From Himantopus leucocephalus (lineage: Eukaryota > Chordata > Aves > Charadriiformes > Recurvirostridae): DNA of 64,000 nt. The notes under the pieces are model-generated. The model was not told the DNA's origin. It searched no databases and saw nothing but the letters and a program-made list of their open reading frames with translations. The translations under genes and the position numbers were made by a program. The DNA is taken from the NCBI GenBank assembly GCA_003993805.1, contig RSEF01000001.1, positions 78,139,123 through 78,203,122 of the forward strand. Reading direction: 5' to 3'. Position 1 is the first letter of the stretch. Every line of letters begins with the position of its first letter. Positions 13,019 through 24,944 of the stretch are shown in pieces.

Positions 13019-15432
13019 AAGAGGTGTGATCTTCTAAGAGTCATGAGCACCCTGTGAAAATCGAGTTTGGGTGAAATATCATCTTGAGCACCCAGATCCC
13101 ATTTATCGGCAAACTACAAGCCAGTATTACCTGCAGAACGTTTTGAGACTGTTTGGCATGAAAAATGATCGTATCATCACATTGGCTTTGGGGCTCCTGC
13201 GTTGGAGTACCTTCCTAGTAATCTGCTGTGCCCAATCATCCTGTGTTTCTGCACATTGTAGCCTTTCTGATAGTGACTATCGTAGCTTGCACTGTTCACT
13301 ACTTTCCATGTAAGCATTCCATTCCACATTTATGGCTTTACAAATTATTTCTTATTTAATGTCTTTCTAAAGATATAATTCAAAGACCTTCTGCCTCTTG
13401 ACACTATGAAACATCAAAAACATTGGCTTTTCCCACGAAAATATAAAATCCTTTTTTTTTTTTTTAAATACTGTATTATCTTTAGTCAAATCTTAGCCTG
13501 ACCTGTACAGAAGGGAGTGGAAGGGAGGAGCAGCTTGCTGAGAATATTCACTTTTTTAGTATAGCTGTTAATTTCCTTAATGTGTCCAAAGGTTCAGATT
13601 ATGTTCGGGGTTCACTTCTCTGTGTATTGTTCAAATGCAACAGATGGAGTGTCTCTAACCCCAGAAACTTGTTGTTGCCTTTTGGAACAATAAAGAAAAG
13701 AATATTGAGAAACAAGAGAGAAATATCACGTATTCTAAGGAATGACATTTTTTTCTTCAGCTAATGTCTTTTGTTGACATCATTTCATGTGGTTTGAGTT
13801 TCACCTCAGCTGTTGGTGGATAATATCAGTTCTAGATCATGAGAATCATAATTGCAGTGGACTTTTGTTCAGGGTTTAATACCTGGTTTCATTTTGCTAC
13901 CTGGTTTGACTTAAAGTCTTTTATCAGGGTCTGAGTGTGCCCAGTATGGTTTGCATGTATTTGTGGTGTGACCTATGGGATTTTTCATAAAGTCCTAAAA
14001 TTGCCATAAAGGTTTTGTTTATTTTTGTTATTGGTTTTTTTTTTTACATTTCATCTGTAATGTATATGTTTAGAGAAGCTAAGAACTACATTTAGATTTT
14101 GACGATCCGTAGCAATGTGTGGCATTTTGTCATTCCTGACTTTACTGCTGCAGAAAAATACTAAGGTCCAGCAATATGCAAATTATAATCATTGCCCCAG
14201 ACTTTTATCTGACTTTACTTTCAAAACTGATCTCTACTGCAGATTTAACCATGTATTATTCTTATAGCCTTGCCTAGAAATTCAAACGTTTCTTTTTCCA
14301 TGTGCAATATTAATTCCTAGACTGGTATAGTCAATTTGTAATGGGGTTGTTTCTATTTGGTTTTCAGAATAAAGGATCTTAACCTATATAGTTCACATAG
14401 CCTGGACCAAGGGAATAAATCAATAAGCTTCTGTTGCACATTTTTTCTTGTCCTACTTGAGAAATAAACTTTGCCATTTAACTACATGCAGGGCAGTAAG
14501 TGTCTCTTTCATAGTGACTCTCTCGTTCCAGTCTTAAATCAACCTAGAGATTCCAGGGGAAGACGTTCATTCCTGGAAATGACTAGACAGCTGGAAAGCA
14601 AAAATATAGGTCAGGATTTGTAGAGGTATTTTTTCTAATCCTAAGATTTTTGCTTAAGAGTTAGTTTGCTTTTTTCTGCCCCCATTATTAGCATGTAAGC
14701 ACTTGAAACGGCTGAGACTTTCAAGAACTCGGTAATGAATGTTTGCTTTCCATTGAACTTTGGAGAGAGAGATTTTTGATGCATTCTTTTAAATTTATGA
14801 ACAGAAAAACAGTTTTCTTACTCAAGAACAGTATCCTCATTGAAGAAAGATGTGGTGTTTATCATTCAGCAATCAACTTAATTGCCTTCCATTATGAAAT
14901 TGGCTTGGATTTTTGGGTTTCCGCCACAACAGTTTTTAATAGCACAAATGAATTTTTCATAGAATGAGAATGAAAATAAGTTCAAAAATTATGAATTCAA
15001 ATATACATTTTTCCACTGTGCATTCTTCTGTACTCCTGCTGGAAATCATCAAGTCGTATGTTGTTATTGCTTGTCAGAAGACCCATCCAGATGGGAAGTC
15101 CTTCTATTTTGTATTAACAGAAGCTGTAGGAAGCCAGAAATAGGGAATTGGAGACCACCTTGCGATCTTCCAGAATTGAACACAAGAGGCATGTGATCAA
15201 CCTCACACAAGCACTCGAGAAGTTTTACTTCTGCCTGACTTCAGTGGGATTATAGTCATACTATTGTATATGACTGTATAGTCATACTACTGGGAGACTC
15301 ATCACAAAACGTTTTATTGCTTATTTTCTCCATCATAGGGGGGAGTATACAACAGGTCAGACCGTTGCTTTCCTCTCATCTTGGAAATGGTGGCCACTTC
15401 AGATCCACAACTGAGAAAGGACACACAGCTTA

Positions 15433-15448
15433 TGTGTGTGTGTGTGTG
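15433..15448. repeat. Short TG dinucleotide repeat
   Basis: Eight TG units. Confidence 0.9.
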
Positions 15449-16150
15449 GTTGTAGGAATGTAGAGACAGACAGATTTGGGGGAGTTTTTTAAAAGTGCTT
15501 TTCTACTTTCCCCTCATTCTTTCTGCTTCCTTCTGCTCAAGAGCTGTGTGTTCCTCTTAGGTTGCTCTGAGCCCTTACTACTGCAAAATTAAATCTGAGA
15601 GGGCAGCAGAAGCAACAGCAGCAGTGTGGGGGCTTTCCTAAAGGTACTGCTTAGCAAGGTGATCTCTCTAAGTACCTGAAAAAAAAATTTGCTTTTATGA
15701 ACTTAATGTTCTCAAAAAATGTGTAGCTACGCACAAAATGTGTAGCGCTCTCAACATGTCTGATATTAAGGCAGTCGGATCCCTTTCCTTACAGGTATAA
15801 AAATAACTTCTGCTGGTATAGAGGGTTTTCTACACTGGAAGAAAATCTACATTAGTTTATGCCAATTTAACTGTGACCGGTTGATGTTTGATGGTATCAT
15901 AGCTATTTCATTTTAAAAAATAATTGGAAAGCACCCCTCAACTTTCTGTATCAGAAAACAAATTTTGGTTAACTGCTGTATTTTGCTATAGGATCTGGTA
16001 TTCATAAACAACATTTCACTACCTATTTCACATGCTGTTTTTCTCAGTCTTTCTCTGCTCCTGCGATCTGAATATTAGCATATCATTAAAGTTAAGTTTT
16101 AGAGAGATTCAGAAGACTTTCTAAAAAGAAAAATTTTGAGAATGATGTGT

Positions 16151-16276
16151 AGAATCATAGAATTGTTTTAGTTTGAAGAGACCTCTGAGATCATCAAATC
16201 CAACCATTAACCTAGCACTGCCAAATTGCCGCTAAACAACTCAGCACTGTAGTCCCTCAGCACTACATCTACATGT
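16151..16276 (-). mobile_element. CR1 LINE 3' end fragment, antisense
   Basis: The segment opens with AGAATCATAGAATTG and continues through a GAAGAGACCTCTGAGATCATC-like block, then CCAACCATTAACCTAGCACTGCC and a CACTACATCTACATGTT-like end. This order is the reverse complement of the 3' end of avian CR1 elements, whose sense strand ends in ATTCTATG repeats. The copy is 5' truncated, as most CR1 copies are, and runs into an A-rich stretch on the right. No reverse-transcriptase coding remains. It is the best single indicator of a bird-like genome here. Confidence 0.88.
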
Positions 16277-19200
16277 TAAAAAAAAAAAAACAAAAAAACC
16301 ACAAAACAACACAGCTTTGCAGTGCTGCTTCTGCTTTGTAAGTATTGATTTCCTGGTTGGATTTGTTGATTTGGTTTGGGTTTTTTTAATTTTTTTTTTA
16401 ACTAGGTAATTTATTGTGCAATTTTTCAAATACCACTGATTATCATGGGTATGTTAATATAAGACTATTGTGGAGGATGTATTTCTCTAGGCATTTAAAA
16501 ACTATTCCTTAATTCTAAGTAAAAATTTTAAATTCCTCATATGTCTTAGGTAAAACACAGTGATGAAAGCAAATGTTGCTATTGAATTTCATGTTCTCTA
16601 TTCCAGAACAAGAGAGAAAATTGAAAGCTTTACTGAGATAAAGTTTTAAGGGTTTTTGTTGGATATTCTTTTTTGGGAGGGGGAAGTTGTCATGAGAAAG
16701 GACAAAATAGAGGCAAATATAATTGTATAGAATTTTTTAAAAAGTTTTAAAATAGAACTCTGTAGGTTATGCTGAAAATTATTAGCATCTGTGTTTGCCT
16801 AAATTTCTCTAAAAACTTACTCTGAAGCCTTTACTTTAGGAATCTTATAATTTAGGAAAATCAGACCAGTATCCAACAGACATTAGTAAATGCTGAATTC
16901 TTCTAGTGGTAACTGCTGTGTGTGCTTGTAGCTGTCAGGAGATCATGTGGATGCGTTGTCTGATAATAAGTGTATTTTTTACTCACCTGTCAAATTTGAA
17001 AGGCTGTATTGATGGTGTGCATGTTTTAAAGGGGATGGATGTGGATGTATACAGCATATGTCTGACAAGGGAAGTTGGAAATGTATGAGTTAATTGTAAA
17101 TTGTTTTGTAGTAGGGTAAATTTTTAATTATATTTCATATGTATTTTTTGGTGAAGGAAGTAATTGATATTGGGGACAGAGAGGGATATAAATATTTTAT
17201 TCAATCTCCTAAAAATAAAAGGAGTCATGTGGGTTCTTTCATGAACTTATATGTTTATAAGGTTTAAGATGAAGGAATTTATTCATGAATGTTGAGAAGC
17301 AAAGATACCATCAGCAACAACAGCTGCCTAAATCAGTTGAGACAGTAGTGACTTACATAGTTTTGTTTTAGATCTGCTTTTGCTTTCGAGGGAAGGGAGC
17401 TTGTAAACACTCGCACCTTTGAAAAGAAGTAAAAATCTCTGTAGGTGGTGACACACCTCCTTTCTCTTCGTTTTCTAAATCCCATCACCAATTCCTGCGT
17501 TCCCATCCCTCTTTGGCACTGACAGTGTGGTACAGAGTTACCAATATGAGCTGCAAGAAAAGTCTGGATTTTTTGGAAGGAACTTATTTTCTGAGACACT
17601 AATTGGTCTTTCTTTGACAGAGCAAAAGTGGCTCAAACCAACTGCCTCATAGGTGGTGTTCTTTTCTTTAAAACAAAACGACAGCCACCGAGGCTTTTCG
17701 TAGACTGAAAAACCTCGTTATGCTGAAACCACGAGTGGAACTTCTGGACACTAATGTGACAGCAGCGGTATGTACTTAATGTGGCTGTTGGTGGCTTTTT
17801 AAGGCTCTCTATTCAGGTATTCAGAAACAAGAAAACATCGAAGTGACACAGTGGTATTTTATTTCATCATGCAGATGAGAGGTGTGCTGAGTTAGGTGCA
17901 AGTGTTGAGTGGCACTGCTGAACGTCTGAGGTTCCAAACCCCACTCATTGGTATCCCCATTTTTCCTACGAAACTTCCTGTGATATTTCCTAAGGCCCCC
18001 TTGTCTCTTTTTTTTTAAATTTTTCTTTTCAATAAAAACCAAACAAAACAAGCAAACAAAAACAAAAACCAACCAGAAATATGGAGGCAATACAGGACAT
18101 ACAGGATTTGCCTGTGTTCAGACTGACTGTGCAAACTGCTCAGTGAAGCGTTACTGTCGCTAGCCCTGCTGCAATGGACCAGATCACCTGGGCAGAGCAC
18201 TTTGTACCCACCACCAGGCTCTGGCTCAGGACAAATGTGATTAGAGCAAGAAGTTGAAATAGCGTAGCAAAAGAAACCTTTACTTTCTTTAAAAATTAGC
18301 TATTAATAATCCCCATCTATGCATGCGCAAACACAGTCAGACACAGCCCCAGTGTGACCTGCGAGCAGGGGTGAGGGCAGGAGAGGAAAGGTAGGACGGG
18401 CGCGGATGTGCTGGGGAGGTGTGAGCATCGTATTGAACGTTGTTAGCAGGGGACTGTCACCCCTGTCAGAGCCCGTCCTCTGCCCTCAAACCCTGCCTAG
18501 TTAAACAGACGATAAGCCAAAAGTAAGTCTTAATAGGTTTGCTAAATATGGTCAGCACATTGCATTGTCCCCTCCCTGTGTATCCGACTTCGGTAATGCT
18601 CTCATGAATCCCTCATGAAAGTGTTGTGCCTAAGATCCGTGGTGTAGCATCAGTTGTTTGGTTTTTGTGGTTGTCCAGATTTCCCCCCTCCTCCCCCTCC
18701 GCCCTTTACTGCTTGCTGCCATTTGAGCCCGGCACGTTGTTTAAAAAGCCTGTGAAAATATAGATTGGGTGATCTGTCTCTTTTAGACCATTCAGTGATG
18801 AAATTTCTACTGTATTACTTTATTGTGACATTACCTGACTAGATAAAGCCATTTTCTGTCTGAGAAGGGAAAGAAGCTGGCAGTGTCTACATAAATCGTG
18901 TTACTCATTTCATGCTGAGACAGGGGTTCCCAAAGGGAGATCCTCTGGGACACGTCCCTCCTCAACAGAAAAACAAACAGAGGCACAGCCTGTTTCTGAA
19001 GGATGGGGCTGATCAGTTTTATAATGTTGCCGTTATTGCAGTAAACATTTGTGGTCCAACTATTGCAGTTTAGTTTAACAGATATCCCAATAGCTATTAA
19101 AAAGTAAAGTGTATATGAAAGAAATACACCCTCCTCCTTCTCCCTCCTTTCCCCAAAGCACTTGGCATCACCCTCGGCCTCCCATTCCAGGGGAATGACT

Positions 19201-19344
19201 GGGTATCTTAAAACAATATAATGCTGGATTGTTCATGTCAAAATTACTACTCTGGCCCATTTGAATACTAGTGTGCAATATTAGTGGGGCAGCTGTCAGA
19301 TCCGTTTGCAAAAGCATCAGTTTTTAACAGCTCTTTATTTGTGA
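16277..19344. other. Intergenic DNA, no gene seen
   Basis: Starts with A-rich sequence at the edge of a CR1 copy. An A/C-rich low-complexity segment lies at 18015-18075 (CAAACAAAACAAGC-like). The 89- and 88-residue minus-strand frames are domain-free. Confidence 0.7.
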
Positions 19345-19435
19345 GCTCTTCACCTATAGATCCTAATGTGCTTCATAAAAAGAAGGTAAAATTCTTATCC
19401 TTGTTTTGCAGATAGAGGACTGTGTTCTTTAGAGA
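19345..19435 (-). mobile_element. MIR-like fragment, antisense
   Basis: The text CACCTATAGATCCTAATGTG, then a CTTCATAAAAAGAAGGTAAA block, then TTCTTATCCTTGTTTTGCAG and ATAGAGGACTG follows the CACTTATAGATCTCAAAGCG...TTATCCCCATTTTACAGATG pattern of the MIR 3' half. It lies about 0.9 kb from a longer copy of the same family and in the same orientation. Confidence 0.5.
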
Positions 19436-19614
19436 TAGATAACTGAATAGGGGAGCTGGACAGGATTTCTGGCAAAAAACCTATTTTTTGTCAGGAAACA
19501 TTGATTCATTAAAGCTCTTTTGCAGAAGCATATGCTTTGATGAAACTCCTGGCATGAAGTTTTCCTGAAGTCTGGAACAGAATTTAAGGGCAGAATTTCT
19601 GCGCTGGTAGAAAA

Positions 19615-20060
19615 ATGCGGACGGTCCTCCATCGCCGTGGGAGGATCCTGGGTCACCCAGATGGGCTGCTCACCTCCTGCTGGAGCTGCTGCGCCCTCCA
19701 CAGCAGTGCCGGCCGAGGCTGGCTCCTCACGGCAGAGCACCTGCTAGACACCAGCCGTGCAAAAGCCGCTCTTACAAGTGCTTACTGCTCACTCCAGCAG
19801 GGAAACTGGCCACCGAGCCCCGGCACGGTCCTTCAGAGCGGAGCTGTGGGGCCAGCCTGGCCGAGGCTGCGGTGCTGCAGGTGTGGTGCGGTGTTATCCG
19901 GGGTTGCCTTTTGCTGTCCTCTCCAGGTGCTGCAGTCCAAGACCTCTCTGTGCGACAGGGAGTGGGGAAGGGGACAATTTTCCAGAGTCCGCTCTGGAAG
20001 ACCTGTGGTCTGTTCCTCACCCGCAGGCTGTCCAGGGCTCGCTTTCTGCTCTCGCTAGGC
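19615..20060. promoter_or_regulatory. CpG-rich patch, possible CpG island
   Basis: This roughly 445-bp stretch is GC-rich and holds a little over 20 CpG by eye, while the surrounding DNA is AT-rich and CpG-poor. Open frames occur on both strands (147 residues plus, 96 and 103 minus), which GC-rich DNA produces by chance because stop codons are rare. No domain is recognisable. It could be an orphan CpG island or a promoter of an unannotated transcript; I cannot tell which. Confidence 0.35.
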
Positions 20061-20356
20061 AAATACCTGGAAAAACTTCAGGGACAAAGGCAAAGCAGTA
20101 TAAAACAGTGTAAAGCTGTATAGACTGAAGAGCTACTCAGAAAAATTAGTTTGTACTTGACAGAGAAAACACTTTCTTCTGTCCTACTGGTAGTTACTGG
20201 GAAGCAACTACTGACAGCATCCTAGAAATCAATAACTCTCTGTACGCACAGTATTTCTGGTGAGGCTGTAAGGACATCCTTACTGCTGTTCTGAGCATCT
20301 AGAGAGAGGCTATTTACTCTTCTGGTGGAATCCTTGATCTACAATGAACAGCCACA

Positions 20357-20575
20357 ACTCTAACAATAATATTCTGCACTTTTTTAGTACCCGCTACACA
20401 ACTCAAAACTCCTTTACAGAGCCTGCATGGAACAACCCGATGTGCCTGAGCAGTGGGGTAGCATAGTCTTTTTACAAGTGGGGGAACTGGAGATCTGAAA
20501 GACTAGGTGATGTGCCCATGGTCACACAGGAGGTCTGTTGTGCACCGGAGAGTGAGAACAGAAGTGTCTGCTCCT
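20357..20575 (-). mobile_element. MIR-like ancient SINE, nearly full length, antisense
   Basis: In order on the plus strand there are AACAATAATATTCTGCACTT, then a CTCCTTTACAGAGCCTGC block, then TTTTTACAAGTGGGGGAACTGG, then GATGTGCCCATGGTCACACA and a trailing GTCTG. This is the order of a reverse-complement MIR (tail, then ACAGATGAGGAAACTGAGG, then TTGCCCAAGGTCACACAG). It is strongly diverged. MIR-type CORE-SINEs predate amniotes and survive in birds as rare relics. Confidence 0.68.
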
Positions 20576-20760
20576 TCGGCATGCAGGGCGCGCTCGCCTG
20601 CACTCAGCGTTGCACTTCAGGTCTCTCGATGCTCCTCTCCCTGCCTGGCCCACATTGCCACATCCCCACCTAGAGGCTCAATACTCTAGGAAGAAATTAA
20701 AATGTAAAAAATATGCTACTTTTTATATCGTAGCTGGTTTGGGCTTTTTTAAACACAGGC

Positions 20761-20795
20761 TTTTTTTTTTTTTTGTGTGTGTGTGTGTGTGTGTG
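20761..20795. repeat. T14 run followed by a GT dinucleotide repeat
   Basis: Fourteen T are followed by about ten GT units. Potentially polymorphic. Short plus-strand frames reading VCVCVCV come from it. Confidence 0.95.
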
Positions 20796-22681
20796 CGCCC
20801 ACTTTGTTTTCCAGCTCTATCCAAAATACCCAGGACTATGTAGTCAGTTGATTAGTGTCTTTTGGGGTCTTTTCTCCTTTGATAAAATGCTGCTGGCTGT
20901 TCTGTACTTGCTACTTTATATCCTTCCCCCTCTCATATATAGCTACCTATATCATATGGAAAGGATCAAACAGTTTTGATTTTTTTTTCCCAATGATACT
21001 GAGAAATGCAATATTTATCACAGGTTACTCGCAGAGAAGAAGAAAGGAGAATCTAAGAGTGTTCCCTTCAGCTGTGTTTCTGTCAAGGCACGGTGTATGT
21101 CCCAGTCCACCTCTGTTTTGCTCAGTGTGTTAGTTCTGCTCACTACAAGGTGTAATACAGCAAGACAGATAAAGTTGGTTGCCCACTGGCCATCCGAAGG
21201 AGGAAAAACAACCAAAGCTGGTTGTTAGTTATCCCCGCTAAAGTGCTAAACAAATCTCCCAGCAGCTAAACTCCCTTCCCTTTTTATTACTTACTGTACC
21301 TTGTAAATCAAATATTTATTAACTGAAAACAGCTTTGCTCACCGACTGATCTTGCAAACGTGGGACAAGTTCACCGCAGCTGGCTAGTAGCCAATTGCTT
21401 ATTCAGGCTGGTAAAGGAGATCAGCCTGGTGCTAAGACAAACTGTGTGATGATTTTTATTTCCCCCCCTCCCCACCCCGCGTTACTTCCCGGGAACAAAC
21501 TGCTAACATCGCTACTTTGTCTGCCATATTTACCTTTCATGAAAACGAACGTGTCTGAATGAGGTCACTACTACTCTTTTGAAGAGGACTTTATTTTTAT
21601 CATGCCTGTGTCAAAAAACAGAGCTTTAGTGGTTTGAAATCGCATGAGCAGACACAGATATTGTTTCAATTAGCATATCAGGTCTGTCACCTGGTGAAAT
21701 GAAAAGATCCTTTAAGCGTCTGCTTCTGTGATTGCCGTCTGATCATCTCTTACCGTCTTCTGGCTTCATGTTAATCCGTGGGGGTCCTCAACAGTCCAGC
21801 TGCAGCGAGATGAAGCCCTTGGATGTTGAGGGATGACAGGATGCAAAGAACAAAACTAAATTCGCACTCGCTTTCTCTTTTTCTGGAAGCGCTGCCGGTA
21901 AACTTGAAAGATCTTTGCATCGTTCGAGGCTTTGCATTTGGTTGCTATAATGAAGGTGATTTGCTGTCCCTTGTCTAATAAATATCCCTGGGGAGCACGG
22001 AATGACAGGGCTGTTACATTCATTCACTGGAAGGGAAGCAATAGAACAAGCAGGGATCGCAGACATTTAAGAGCGACTCTACGAGGAGCTGGTTGTGGAT
22101 ACTATTTCCACTACTACCACCCCCAGCTAATGCCAGAGTCACCTGCTGCAAGCACACGCGTTGCAATAAATGCACGCAGCAGGCTGGCTATTGTCAGTGA
22201 GTCAGTTTTCAGTGACTCGTTTTGTGTCCGAGGATCCACACCTTGTGCCCTGAAGTTTTGCTCAGCAGCTCTGCACTGATGCTTGTGTCAGCTGCGGCCG
22301 CATTGATTTCGCTGGTTATTACCAAAAGGACTTCAAATCTTATTAATGCTTTGTATAATTATTTTTGTTCTCTCTCTAGTGCTAATATAAAGGGGTATAC
22401 AGTGGCACACACTTTCTCCCAGCCTGAAACAGCAGCCGGCTCCTGGGTGTGAAGTTTGCTTTCCCCCAGCGCACGTGGGTTGCTCGCTCTCCTCCATCAG
22501 GCGCCGGTGGCTTGGTAAGTCCTTGCAGCGCGTCATCCTGGTGGGCGCTGGGGAGCCATCTCGGGCCCCAGCACTTCTGCTGCATTTTGGGCTTTTCACT
22601 AACTCTCTAAATCTGTTGACCTACACAGTAAGTAGCGGTCTCGCAAGTACTGGTTTGCTGGACTGCAGTATGGAGTTCCTT

Positions 22682-22738
22682 GGTTGGTGGGGCCGTTGGT
22701 GGGAGCTCTTTGGTTGGTGGGCTGTGCGGTGGGGGTGG
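22682..22738 (+). repeat. Degenerate GGTTGGTGGG minisatellite-like tract
   Basis: GGTTGGTGGGG, GTTGGTGGG, GGTTGGTGGG and GCGGTGGGGGTGG follow each other with spacers of 2 to 8 bases. It is G-rich on the plus strand, with four tracts of three or more G. Confidence 0.65.
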
Positions 22739-24927
22739 CAGCAGCTCGCTCCATGGGTTACAGCCGTCTTTGGGTCCTTTGGCTGTGAACGCACTTAGAG
22801 CAGGGGGGTTCACTGCCAGAAGAGGACAGGGTCCTTAACACCAGTTACTGAAGTCACAGGTGACCGGTTCTTGTCAGGCTAGCCACGGGTTTTTTTCAAA
22901 GGCTAAAAACCATAATCACGTCTGGGTCTTCTGACCCATCCCCTTGTGAATTATTGCTAATATTTTCCCTTTTTCATTTTTATACCTTTGGATAGTTCAA
23001 GATGGATATACTCTGTCTTTAATCACTTTGCCAAGCTGGAAATATTTATATATTAAAAAAATCTACATTTTATATTTGTGACAAGATGCACGAGCATTAC
23101 TGAGCAAGCAGCAACTGCCAGAACCCACAAATCTCTGTGTTTGTTTTACACCCACCAAGCATGGGCAATATATTTTGTAGCATGCATTAACAAGGTGGTC
23201 AACTGGGACTACTCGTTTAGATAGAAAAATAGCACCAAGTTACTGTTGCTTTTTTTTTTTATTCTTTTTTAATGTATATGAACTATTGTCTTGAAAGGTC
23301 CTTGAATACATAGCAAGAGTGGAATAAGGAAAGGCAAGAAATCCACAGAAAGCTGCTCACAGTCTGACTGTAATACGCAAAATAAGAGGGTATTCCATTA
23401 AAGGACACTTTAAGATTTATGTAATATTGTTCTGACCTTTAGTAATTAATGACTTTGTAAAACTATTTGATGTGATGCTATCCCTGACTTCATCACAGGC
23501 TTGTCTATCCATGAAAGCTAATTTGACTGATGAAGACACAGATATAAATCACGATAGCTAGTTTGAATTTTCCCACGTGCAAATGGTCATCTTTGCTATT
23601 AAGAATGCTTCCCTACTTAGTTTAATCTAGGAAATGAGGAAACGGAGGAACCTTTTTCGTGCCACAAGCACCCGTGCAGAGGACACTGTGCAATTTGGCA
23701 AGGAGAGTTGACCTTTTTTTGCTAGCTGAATCCTCTGCGTGTTCCTCACAACTTCCCAGGCTTCACTTCCAGGTGATCAAGATCTTTCTGCATAGAGGGT
23801 GCTGGCTGGGGGCCAGCACGCCTGGATCTCAATAATTTCTTCATCTGAGGGAGCCGTTACAAATGCCCTCCATTTATTCAGTTACTGGTTAACTGGGACA
23901 GGATGGATGCAACCTGTCTCTCCGTCCCAGTTCCTGCCCTGTCGGCTGAAGGATGTTTGTCTTGCCGCAGGTGACTGATGAATGAGAATGTGATGGATGT
24001 CGTGTTGTGCATAACACAAGCACCCAAAGGCCAAAACACTAAATTTATTGTGTGCCTTTCCTGGGTGAGAGAGCATGTTTATTCTTCTCTGCGATTCTGA
24101 GGTTTCAGATCTCTTACCACTCTGTGCCAAGATACCTGCCAGTGATTGAGAAAAGGTTTTGAGGAAAAACTTGGTGTCAAAAGTATGTCCAGAGCAGCTT
24201 TGTGTTTACACCCCTTGGACACTTACCTAGAAGTGCGGTTTCAGATCTTTGTTTGCTTGCTCCAGACTAGATATCTCATTCCAGACAAGTATTGAAATTG
24301 GAGCATTCTGACACATACTTTTCCGATTGCCATGAAGCAGTGCTTTATCAATAAAAAAAAAAACAACCAACCAAACAAACCTAAAACTCTCAAAACCCCC
24401 CACAATTCTTTGTATTGTATACTGTAATGAATTTCTTGTTTCTGGGACCAACCCTTCTATAGGGTTAAGCCAGATATCATCCCTACATTCAATGCCCCAC
24501 TCACAGGATTGCTTATTTATTTGTTGTATGATGTTAGTTATTCCAAAATTGCATTTTCTTCTTTAAGTTTTTGGTTTGGTTTGGTTTTCAATATGCCTTA
24601 AACTGGTCCTCTCTGACAATAGAAAGCACCAAGTACAGAATCTCTGGGGCCCCTTTACTTTGTTATTCCTAATGTTTTGTATAAAAGCGTTTAGGCTGAA
24701 GCTAATTTTTGTAGTAAGGCAGTAACTGTACGCATGAAAACTGAATTGGCTCTTGAGTTTTTTTGGTTTCAGCCAATCCTTAGGTATACCACATCATAAG
24801 ACTACAGGATTTATTCTTTCAAACTCTTCTTTTTCTCTGAATATATTTATTAAAAGGCCAAGCTATGTCCAATTTGCCCCTGACTGGCCCCAGGGAATTA
24901 ATATGGGGGTGCAGTTTGCCTGGAGTT

Positions 24928-24944
24928 GGGGGGGTAGGGGTGGG
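24928..24944 (+). other. G-quadruplex motif
   Basis: A run of seven G, then TA, four G, T, three G. The seven-G run can provide two tracts, and another GGGGG lies at 24905-24909. Confidence 0.6.

Larger units (their letters stand above)
1..16150. other. Intergenic AT-rich DNA, no gene seen
   Basis: Apart from the separate repeat entries, I see no exon. The longest open frames are about 60 to 104 residues (for example 9225-9539 plus, and overlapping pairs near 1013-1298 on opposite strands). They have low-complexity or domain-free products and no splice-site context. The stretch 12400-12660 is a candidate conserved non-coding element. Confidence 0.7.

Noticed and set aside
19615..20058. 147-residue plus-strand frame, arginine- and cysteine-rich
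   Set aside because: CpG-rich DNA lacks stop codons by chance, as shown by long frames on both strands; no domain or splice context.
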